Below, piece after piece: positions 36,786 to 47,600 of a stretch of 64,000 bases of DNA (the first letter of the stretch is position 1; each line of letters starts with the position of its first letter). The stretch comes from Nilaparvata lugens. Taxonomy: Eukaryota > Arthropoda > Insecta > Hemiptera > Delphacidae. The translations under genes and the position numbers were made by a program. The notes under the pieces were generated by a model. The model was not told where the DNA came from and did no database searches. It worked only from the letters and a program-made list of their open reading frames with translations. The stretch covers positions 11,903,175 through 11,967,174 of the forward strand of contig NC_052511.1 of assembly GCF_014356525.2 (NCBI RefSeq), in the 5' to 3' direction.

Positions 36786-36960
36786 TTTTTATTTATTTAT
36801 TCAATCATTCAGAATTATACAACTTACAGAAAAGTACCACAGGCTAACCTACGCCCAAAACGGTTCCAATTCTAATTTTTACAGCAGTCCAAATGTAGCT
36901 AGAGGTTATATGTCACTTCAAAATTCTTCAATTACACACTCAATTTACAATCCATAAACA
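36786..36960 (-). repeat. Interspersed repeat in the trehalase 3' region
   Basis: Second copy of the repeat at 34687-34844, sharing CGCCCAAAACGGTTCCAATT and the TATTTATTTATTCAATCATT end. It starts 76 bp after the trehalase stop, so it is probably part of the 3' UTR. Confidence 0.65.
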
Positions 36961-37848
36961 CAAAAATCATTTTTAAATTGAAAAAAAAACTTCTCAATTG
37001 AATTGAATTAATCACAAATAATTGGAAAATTCCAAACTTTGAAAAAGCTATAAAATGTTGGGACCGAAAAGACAAACACACTATTTAGAACTTATCACAT
37101 GTTTTGTGTATTAGTATCATATTAAGATTGATTAGGGTTCTATCATTTTATAATAGCACAAGTGTGCATTGCATGAATGAACAAGTCTTACTAAGGTGCT
37201 TGCCAAGGTTTTGAAGACTTTACTTTGACTCCAGTTGAGCTTTTACTAAAAATTTGTACTCGTATGCTTAATATCAGTTTAAACTAGATTGGATCAGCTG
37301 GTGGTTTGGATACGGAATGTGACGCAACTCTTAATTAATGAGACCATGTCTTGATTTAATCCTGGATTAAGTAAAACTTGAGTTGAACTACTATTGACCT
37401 CACATGCCTTATACTGCTTGTTCAGTTTATTTAATACTGATTACAGAATTTTTCTAGAATTATATGGAAGAGTTAGATTCACATTTTTTACGTTCACACA
37501 ATCAAAAGCTTGAATGGTGATTGATTAAATCAGCAAAGTGTTCATAAACAGTGGCATAATATAAATATTTATTCTTATTCAAACATTAAACTTGGTGCTT
37601 GTTTAAATGTTTTTCAAGTAATAATATCGTCTTAGCTTGCTGGCTAAGTTTTAAAGGTGGATCCCACTATAGCATCATCCCTTGAATTACTCGAAAGATT
37701 CTATTATTTTCACATTGATTTCAGTGTATGAAGCCTTGTTTTAATCTTGAGAAAATCCTTGAAAGTTTCAATTTTAATTCTAACAGATGGAACTTACTTA
37801 GATATTGAATTTATTCAAATGCTAATGAATTATTAATTATTATTTAAC

Positions 37849-38143
37849 GAAAATCCAAAGCAAATTAAATGCTGCGAATCACCCCAAAGAATTCTGCAAC
37901 TGCAAATATTGACGACAGTGTAAACAGCTAGATAGAAATTCGATGAGCGCTACTATTCAAAAATTATTTGTTAGCCCGGGAATCGAACCCGGTACCTCCT
38001 AATTGCCGGTCATGAACGCTTACCCTTACACCAAACTGACAATAGAGATTCATCGAATTTCCATCTAGCTGTTTACCCTGTTGTCAATATTTTCAGTTGC
38101 AGAATTCTTCAGGGTGATTTGCAGCATGTTATTTGGATTTTTG
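37849..38143 (-). mobile_element. Foldback element with a tRNA-like core
   Basis: Inverted arms of about 95 bp (37849-37947 and 38051-38143; inner part GCTGCGAATCACCCC against GGGTGATTTGCAGC) enclose about 100 bp. On the minus strand the centre reads like a tRNA gene, with an A-box-like TTTGGTGTAAGGG and a B-box-like GGGTTCGATTCCC. The acceptor ends (TGTCAGT/GCTAACA) mostly pair. The anticodon arm does not fold well, so it is tRNA-derived rather than a working tRNA gene. Confidence 0.75.
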
Positions 38144-38438
38144 TTAATAATATTCTAACATATATTTCAGTTTGCTTCATTCGCTACTGATGAACTGAAT
38201 GAAAATTTAACACTGCAAACATGAATACTGATAAACATGAATATTATTTACAGATTTTAATATCTGATGACTATTCACTTCAAGAGCTGTGTGTTCAAAC
38301 AGAATAATAATTACAGAACTAACAAGTATGTGGTTGGTTAATAAAAATGATATTTTGCTTCTTTATCAAAATGTTCAATAACATTTTAGGGGTTCTTGGC
38401 TAGCTTTTGCAATGTAATGTGGAATTTGCTTTTTTGAC

Positions 38439-38444
38439 AATAAA
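38439..38444 (+). promoter_or_regulatory. Candidate poly(A) signal for trehalase
   Basis: AATAAA, followed 45-90 bp later by T- and GT-rich sequence. It lies 1.7 kb after the stop codon. I saw no AATAAA between the stop and this point, but variant signals such as ATTAAA near 37584 could be used instead. Confidence 0.35.
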
Positions 38445-38923
38445 AAATATTTTATTTGAAATTTGGCTGATTTTAAAACGCTTGCTTTTGTGTTGCTTAC
38501 TTCTTTGAAATTGTCTGTTTGCAGTGCTTGAGTTGTGTGTGCCTTGAATTTTTATTGTTTTGACTTCTGAATTTGATGAAACACTTTGTCTGTATATGAG
38601 GTGAGTCTTTGCATGATTATGCTAGCCTGTATCATAGAAAAATTATTTTTATTTTGTTGTTTTATAGTTTACCATTTTTGCAGTGCTTTCTATTCATTTG
38701 ACTATTTAGTTTTTTATTGCTCTAATGTTCTATCAAGAGAGCTTAAAACTGCTTCCAACAATTATTTTTGTCATACGTTTTAATGATTATAAGTCAACGT
38801 AATATTCATACTTACTATTATGTTATTCATACACACTAGATTAGTGTCCTACAGTAGAATTGTCTCTTCTAGTTGGATACTTAATTCACTTTCCTAGTGA
38901 GATACTATATAAATATAATTAGC

Positions 38924-39123
38924 CGGCCAGATAGCCGAGTTGACTAAGGCGTTGCACCCTTCAGTCTGCTAGTGCTACCTGGTCGCGGGTTCGAATCCCG
39001 CCGAACCCCATCGAATAGGGATGGATGTTTGATCATCTCATAATTCACCCTCACACTCTTCCCACATTACCCACGCATAAGCAAAAAGCTCATGTGGGCA
39101 TCATCCGCAATAAGATAAAAAAT
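38924..39123 (+). mobile_element. tRNA-derived SINE
   Basis: The head has Pol III promoter boxes: A box TAGCCGAGTTG (38932-38942) and B box GGTTCGAATCC (38988-38998), resembling a Leu/Ser-type tRNA. A tRNA-unrelated body follows, with CCACGCATAAGC and GCTCATGTGGGCATCATC, and then an A-rich end. The tail is shared with 24312-24442, 30541-30645 and 34322-34440, so this copy defines the family. Confidence 0.8.
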
Positions 39124-39159
39124 GTCAGTAGTGGTTCAATGGAAAATTTCGGTGTTATT

Positions 39160-39210
39160 TATAAGGAAAGCTGTCAGTTCAAAGTGAATGTCATTATAGA
39201 TTCAGATTCT
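39160..39210. repeat. CTATAGTGA-family MITE, right half
   Basis: AAAGCTGTCAGTTCAAAGTG, then AATGTCATTATAG. It matches the right arm of the 30.7-kb copy; the left arm is missing. Confidence 0.5.
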
Positions 39211-39214
39211 TGAA

Positions 39215-41405
39215 TTATTCAAGAATCCAATTATTTTCACATTTTCTGTATAACAATTAACTTTAGCTAAAAATTACGGAATGATCTTGAACCATTCCCA
39301 CTACCAACTCACTAGAATAATAATTGAAAGATAGTTCTAAAACGAACGTTTTCATATTGATCTTATAAAACATATGGGTTTTTATAAAGTTTCCTTGAAG
39401 ATTTTCAAACGTTAATATTATTTTATTAATGATGGATTTGTATTGTTTCAGGTACGTGATGAGTGCGAGACATGTATAAAGGTGCACATACGCACTGTTG
39501 AAAAAACTCTGCGATCTAAAAAATAGATTTCGACCGTCAGTATTGTACCTGAGATTTTTGTAAGAATTGGTCACATCAATCACAAAATATCAGGAACGTT
39601 GTCATTCAGTAATTATTATTGTATCATCTAAGAAAATAAGTTGACAATTTTGGCCATTTTCCTACTCTATTCCATGCTGAAATGTTTTTCGATTGAACTT
39701 TATAGATTTTAGGTGTTCGACGTAAGCACATTCGTTGTTTTTTTGACTATGAAGTAATTGCTACAAGTCGATCGATTGCAACAGTTAATTATTATAGTTT
39801 AATTGGCATCTCTCATCACTGAAGGCTGCAATGTAATGGTAATTGAATGTAATGGTAATTGTGGTCCCAAGCAGCTCATTGTTAATGCAATTTTAATATG
39901 AATAACGATCAAAACATTGCAACTATTGTGACATTGCATTTTTTGTATTCAAATCAGTCGTCAAGAATGATCTATTTCTGACTTTATACTTACATTTATC
40001 ACATTTAATTTACAATTTTGTTTCTGCTGAGAGTTGAATTTAAGGACTTATTTTCAAAATAGATAGGACACAAATAGTTTTCTTGTGAAGATCATTGCTA
40101 GTAGAATGAGATGAAAATAGTTATAAATTGTGGCTATAGCTTTAAACAATTACTTCAATCGTATTTAAATTCAAATGTGATTTTATTCAACAGAAAACAT
40201 GGAATTCTCAAATGGTCATGAAAATTGTTTGAAAGAATCTGTGGATCATGAATTACGAATACAGATGCAGCCTACTATCATAGATTATAAATCTAATGAT
40301 TCTTAAACAAAATTTATATATTTTTATAAATTATTGTCTTATGTTGTATTTAATGTGGCCTACATTGATAATTTGTTTTGTAATTATTGTACTATGTCTA
40401 ATAGTTATAATTTATAATGTTTATACTCGTTATAATTTTTCATATCATAAAATAATACTGTATTTATTTTCATAAACAAAATACAACACAATTAAAAATC
40501 TGTCAATCAAGTTATTATTACTAATGTGTGTTTTTTTGATTAATTTTCCATTACAACCTAGCTGAATTAGGATTTAATATATAGAATAAACTAAACTTTC
40601 TTTTCAACAATTATTTTACATGACTCATACTATTATTCACTTGTAAATTGCAAGATCAAAGAGATATGCTCAATCATAATGGAATGTTGAAAGTTTCATG
40701 TCATTATAGAAATATTGGGTTCTTGAAAATATGTTCCAAGTTCAGCCATCTTAAGGTTAATTTCCCAAGCACTCTGACATATCTTATTCTGATGTTTGTA
40801 TGCAATTATGAATCAATCGATAAAAATCGCTTACATAGCTTTCCTTTTGTATGCTAGCGCAGAAACTTGCTGGCCTGGTCAGATTGAAAACGTGTTATTT
40901 CCATTTTAAGAATTTACTAGCTCGAATGAAGTACGTATTTATTTAGCTCGAAAAATATTTAAAATTAGACTCAAAACAACTTTCATTACAATAAAAATTT
41001 CTAGTTTAATAATTTATTAGGATTTGTCAAATATCAAATGATCACTGTATTAGTATATCCAATTAGTTATCAAGGACTCAACATTTTGAGATAATTCTGT
41101 TTTGTTGAATCATGACATTCCTTTTCGAATAGGCCTATCATTGAATTAAAAATTTTATTAATCAGGCTCAGTTACAGAAATTTTGAATTTAGTAGACTAT
41201 TAACAAAAATTGTTCCCAAATAAGCCTATAAAATGTGAAGGACAGGAATACAATTAATTCATTTACGGCATAGTAGATAATAGAATAAAATTAGTAAATA
41301 TGATGTTGATAGAAAAACCAGATATGATAAGCAAAATTTATTTACAATAACAACAATTACGTTTTGTAAAATGAGTTTGTATGCAGATAAACCATCTAAC
41401 AATAT
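39215..41405. other. AT-rich region between the convergent genes
   Basis: No gene, RNA or clear transposable element seen. The ORFs here are short and AT-driven. The region probably contains the 3' flank of dysbindin and unassigned spacer. Confidence 0.5.
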
Positions 41406-41411
41406 TAACAC

Positions 41412-41417
41412 TTTATT
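41412..41417 (-). promoter_or_regulatory. Candidate poly(A) signal for dysbindin
   Basis: AATAAA on the minus strand (TTTATT on +), about 120 nt beyond the dysbindin stop codon, in an AT-rich setting. Confidence 0.45.
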
Positions 41418-41537
41418 TTTATATCTTGAAGCATTATAATAACAATATAACTTATTAGAAATCACATAAAATTCCATGAAGATAACAATTTGGACGGTAC
41501 GGCAAGATGTTTTTTAACTTTGGCCTTTGGCATCCAC

Positions 41538-41644
41538 TTACTCCAACTCTGAATCCTTCAAAAGTTCATCGAGAGCTTCTCTGTCTTGATTATCATCGAG
41601 AACAACTTCTTCCAATGACAAACATGGCGGCGTTTCTGTTAAAT
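41538..41644 (-). CDS. Dysbindin exon 6 and stop
   Basis: Residues 223-257 and TAA. It encodes an acidic tail ending DREALDELLKDSELE. Acceptor TTTCAG. The stop codon is at 41540-41538. Confidence 0.9.
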
Positions 41645-44600
41645 CTGAAAAACATCATCGTTCACTTATTGTGTTTGTGAGATTATAGGTCAACTACAGT
41701 ACTGACATAAATTTGAATTGGATTATAAATTAAAGTTGAATAGCTTATCATTGCTACTTTACATCGTTTACAAGCTTAAATCTCATGAAGTTTATTGAAA
41801 AACACTGCCTACTACATACAGTCCAGCTCCAGGCAATGAATGCTCAAAAAAGGGTCTGGAAGAAAAAGTTTGGACAATTTATGACCTCGCAGCTTTGTTT
41901 AGGGTAGTGGGGAGGTAAACATATCAAAAGTCCCTACCCGGTGGTCAAAGGCACATTTTTTTTGGTTTTTGCATATAGTATCTCAAAAACTATGCGTCTT
42001 ATGGACATGACTATTTATAGTACAAAATTGAAGCTTATTAAATTCCCTACAACATCCATATCTCTTAATGTTTTTTGGGATATCCAAGCCTTGAGGTGTG
42101 ACAGAAAAACGTTCTTCAATTTTTGTTTTATTATAGACCTCATTCATTTTAAACGGTACATCCAGCAATGTAAGACGTATCCTGGTGCAGATATCTTTAG
42201 TGATCACAACATAGTTATAATGGATTACAATTTGCAAGGTAAAAGTAATACATTCAGAAGGAAACCAACCAACAGCAAATGGGATATTGGGAAACTGAAA
42301 ATAGAGGAAAATGTGAATGAATACAATTACAGAATCGACAGGTCTTAAGAAATGAGAGAGAATCCAGGACTGGGCATACAGCATCTCTGGGGAAATTTAA
42401 AAAATGCTATTCTGACCTCTGCAGGAGAAATAGTAGGCAAGCAGAAGGAGCAGCCACTTAAGGCTTGGATAAGTGATGGAACCAAGCGCTAATTGAAAAG
42501 AGAAGGCAACACAAAAATGACAAAAATTGAGTATAATAAATTGCGAAATCTTGTGAACAGAAGTGCCAGAAATGATAAACAGGTATGGTTAGGGAAACGA
42601 TGCGATGAAATTGAGAATCAGTTTGTTAGAGGAAATGTAGAAAAATCGTATAGCCTAATAAGAAAGATGTTTGGTAAGCACTCTGTGAAAAGTAACATTA
42701 TCAAGTCAAGAGATATGAAAATGCTGATGGACAATAATGAGGTTGTAGATAGATGGAAGCAATATGTAGAAAATCTTTACAGTAATTCAAATGCCTTGGA
42801 AGAACTAGAGAAAGAAGTAGATGTACCTTATGATGAGCTGGGACCACCAATCACTTATCCAGAAATTGAGAAAGCCTTATATGAGCTGAAGTCAAGGCAA
42901 GCATATGGCTCAGATAATATACCGGCAGAACTATTACAAGCACTGGATGAAGATATTAAGTACTTGTTATTTGTCCTGATAAACTCAATCTATACCACTG
43001 GAGAAATCCCAGATGATTTTAAAGAGAGTCTGATGGTGCTGTTGCCAAAGAAGAACAAGGCAATAAGATGCGAAGAATATAGAACATATTCGTAGTATCC
43101 TAGCATATGCCTCAAAGTTACTTACGAATATTATATTGAGGGGAAAATTGATGCAAATCTCGCGGATGATCAATTCGGCTTCAGAAAGAACAAGGGCACA
43201 AGAGAAGCAATATTGTGTATCAGAAATATTGTGGAGAAAAGCTTTCAGGTGGACAAGCAGGTATACATTGCATTTGTAGACCTGCTTAAGGCATTCGATA
43301 GGGTGAATTGGAATGTACTGATGAAAGCATTAAAGGACATCAAAATAGATTATAGATATAGAAGGATCATTCGAGAGTTGTACAAGGATCAAACAACATT
43401 ATTAAGGATAGGTGAGCCGCACAGAGAGGCTGCTATAAGGAGAGGAGTGCGACAGGGCTGTAGTTTGTCACCATTGTTATTCAACATTTATATAGAGCAA
43501 GCTATTAATGAATGCAAGGAGTGCTGTAGTGGCATCAAGGTAAATGGAGTTCGGATTCAGATGCTTCGTTTTGCAGACGATATAGCTATAATAGCAGATA
43601 ATAAAAAAAAGTTTAGAAAGAGCTCTAACCACCTTGCATGAGATTCTACGAAATAAATATGATATGGAGATAAATAAGATGAAGACAGAAGTAATGGTCT
43701 GCTTAAAAGTCCCAGAGAATGTGTCTATTAAATTAGATAATCACGCCCTGAAGCAAGTAAAAATGTTCAAATATTTTGGAAGCATTATATCAGAAGATGG
43801 AAAAGATAGACTGGATATAAAGCGCCGAATCAGAGAAGCTAAGGGTATGTTTATTAGTAAAAGCCAGCTTCTTTCCTCAAATAGACTATCCTTGGAAATA
43901 AGAAAGACTAATAAAGAGTTGCATTTGGAGTATAGCTCTTTATGGGTCTGAAACGTGGACTATTGGTAAGGCTGAGGAAACGACTCTAAATGCTTTTGAA
44001 GTGTGGTGTTGAAGGCGTATGCTCAAAATAAAATGGACTGACAGAGTTACGAATGAGGAGGTATTCCAGAGGGCGGCAGAAAAAAGATCTCTTCTGAATT
44101 TTCTCAAGGCCAGACGACATTCTTGGATTGGACACATAATAAGACACGACGCATTCACGTCAAGTATTCTGGAAGGTACAGTTGATGGACAAGGGGTCGT
44201 GGGAGACCCCGGCTACAGTATTTAAGACAAATGACGAAGGATCTGGGTGCTATGAACAATGGAAGAGAGTAGCAATGGACAGATTTAGATGGAAGGCTGC
44301 CAACCAATCAAACGATTGAGCTGTAAGAAGAAGAAATTTTAAACCATTCATGAAAAATACATGCTGATTACAAGCTTAAAGAGCATATAATTCTCTTTGA
44401 TTTGATGTATGATTCCACTATTTTACACATTTCCCTAAGAATTTTGCAGCCGTTTTATTAAAAATAAATACGCAAAGTTTTAGAGAGATATGCAAAAAAA
44501 TTATGCCTTTGTACAATTTCCACCCCATTAGCACAGGGGGACCTTGATAAGCACCCCTTTGTTCCTTCATATATGAAAGGACAAGGAACATGACTATAAG

Positions 44601-47600
44601 AAATGCAAAGTAAATAAATATGTTATTTTAAGTCTGGCTATCACAAAAAACTAATCATTTTTACATAACATATATTTGGAGTATCGCTATCAATCGAAGG
44701 TTTTGGATTTTTTACTTTTATTTTTGCTATAGTGATGATGCGTGGTAACTAAAAAATAATGTTTGAAACACGGAAAGATGAAGAGAATCCTCATAAGATT
44801 TCAAGAGATCTAGATACTTTTACAATCCATTAAATTTGAAAGAAGGGTCTTCAACTTCTCAATGAATACCTTCAACAATCTCAATTTGAAAACTCTTTAA
44901 CGATGAAAAATCAATTTCCTTGCTAGCTGATAGCTTGAATAGTTTTTCATGTGGCAAATAACGATAATAATCAAATATCACATTTAGTAATTGAATTTGA
45001 AAGTTTTTCAACATTAAATTGACAAATGAAATTTCTTACTAGCTGATTGAATAGTTTTCTGATGCGGTATTGATCCGAACTTCTTGTAGTGTTCAATGTC
45101 ATTTTTGAATGCTTCTCCGTAAGTGGCTTGCTTCTCTTTTTGTTCAGCAGACAATCTCTTCTCATGCCTAGATAGTTTAACTGCGTGTTCTACGGAGAGA
45201 TTTGCTGTAACATAAAACAATATCTCATTTTACTCTCAGTGCCATAAACATCCTTTTGAAACAATGTATTTCAAGAATGGATAGTTATGTGACCTGAGTG
45301 AATTGTATATTATGAGATGACTTCAGAAATAAGAAAGTCAAATCTGCATTGCTAACATTTATGTATATACCGGTATTTATAAAGCAGGATTCCCTCACAT
45401 CAAAGTCCATGTACGGTTCAGTAAAAATGTTCTTCAAAAGAGTGGAGAATAAAATATTTCCCAGCCGAGCGAGTACAAATTGGAAGTCATGGGAAAAATA
45501 TTTTCACTGAACCGGATACGCACACTTATACTGATACAATTCAGCTTTAATTTGAGTTACATTCATGTTTCATTTTACTTAAATAAATAGTATGAATATA
45601 CAAATACAGGTTGTAAAATACCCCTAAAGAGACACACTGGGGTGTTTTACACCCCAGGGATTTTTTTCTGTTCTGTAGTTGACAATATCAAACAGATGGG
45701 AATTTATGCCCAGTCTAAATTAGGTTTGTAGTATTGTCAACTACTCTCCACCACTTCCAGTCAGTAATAGCATTCTACAAGGTCACCAGCTCATCTTGTT
45801 TTTTGTTTGGGGTGTCTTAACACCCCAGAGTGTCTTTTACGTAGGACTTGTATCAAACACTTTTATTACAAAGATTATTTGTGTTGTCACTACGAATGTG
45901 GTATGGGATGATAGATCAGATTGGAATGAATGCTATGATTCTCTACAACTTGAGATTCAAAGCAATAAAATGAAAAGACGTGAGGTTTTGATGAAGTTGT
46001 CATTGACAATGATCAAGCCATTCGTTCAAACCGGATTAGGAGCTCCAACACTTAGGCGGAACATACGTACTTCTAAAATTAGTATAAATATTGATAAGCA
46101 GTGCTTACTTTTGATTTCTGTATGCACTTGGAACAAAAATGATTAAGAAATGATGAAGTATGGTCTAAGTACTTGTTTTTTCATATTTTTCAAAGAAAAA
46201 TGCGAAATTGAATTGGGGTGTTAAACACCCCAGTGTGTCTACTGTGTTAGCATAAAGTAAGTGTGTCTCTGTAGGGATACAATGAAATATATTTTTCCTA
46301 GTTACCTTGAAAAGTGACCATTGCTGCACTGATTACAGAACGCAAAGAATCACTTTTCCGCTCTAGTGCGGGAACAATTTTTCCTGCACTCCAGATTTGC
46401 AACATGGCAACGCAAAATAGTTAGTAGGTTATATGATGGAGCACCAGTGCAGCAAAATCAGAATTAAGTTGGTAACTGTGGTATAGTGTGGTGGTGCACG
46501 TTATAAGAATCTTGAAGTGGTGGATGACAGCAGTTGACAGCACACAGCCCCCCCCCCCCCCCCCCCCCCCGCCATTCAAACACCACTACTACATTCTATT
46601 TTATTTATTAATAATAAAATTACACAGATATACATTTGATGCATTTCAGGGGATTTTACCCATAATTGCCCACTTTTCATATTCAATGGTAACTGTAGCA
46701 GAAACTTAATGTGAAATACGTACGCAAAGTTCCTCTGCTGCACTCAAGAAACCATTCCATTCCATTGTAAACGTTTCTTTCGGTGCAGCAAACTGTCACT
46801 TTGCGCACTAGTTGCACAAATAAATATTTATCAGTCAAGTACAATAATTACTTTTAATTTATAGTTATATGTACAAGCGCGCCAGAAAAACTTACTTATT
46901 TGAAAGGCCAATAAAAACAAAAGTACTTTAGTTATTGTTTTAATCTTTTTTATATGAGAATGCAATATCCCTATTTTTTCATGCAGTCTTGAAAATAACA
47001 TCAGATCAATGGCGACCCCATTGCGCATACACTGGGGGTATGAAGTCGATTTTTGACATTTGTATCCACTTGTTGCAGTATATCAATCGGTATGTTATCA
47101 ATGGCGTCGCGAATGTTGTTCTTGAGGTGTGCTATGGTCCGTGGTGGATCGACATAAACCACGGATTTCAAATAACCCCATAAAAAATCGCATTGGGGAA
47201 ACGCATGTGGAAATGAGCCTCGTCACGTCGTCACTGAAAAAAATGACTGCGTCTTCAGGCAGGTTGTCAATCAGCATATCACATGCTTTGTGACGGGAAA
47301 CAAAATCGCGTTCAATCGATTCTTGAACAACAGCCAATTTATAGGGATGAAATTGAAGGTCTTCATGGAAAATTCGTCGAACAGTGGAGTCAGAAATTGC
47401 CATAGCAGCTGCGTGTTTGCGAGCCGAACGCCGGAGAAAACGCACAACTGACTGCCTTACTCTTTCGATATTTTCTGGAGTTCTGATGGTTCTTTGAAGT
47501 CCATTTCTGGGTTTAGCGACACTTCCACACTCCCTGAATGAGCTAATCCACGACAGAATCGAATTACGGCCAGGAACGAGTCTGAGAGGAGGAATTTCAA

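Noticed and set aside
37972..38050. A tRNA gene on the minus strand
   Set aside because: The B box and most acceptor pairs are present, but the anticodon arm does not fold and it is embedded in a foldback element. Treated as tRNA-derived.
38924..39000. A tRNA gene on the plus strand
   Set aside because: Good A and B boxes, but the sequence runs on into a repeated tail found elsewhere in the window, which is the structure of a SINE.
41941..42384. 135-aa and 133-aa ORFs on opposite strands
   Set aside because: The + frame is repeat sequence running into the tail of a LINE endonuclease; the - frame is its shadow. Neither is a host gene.
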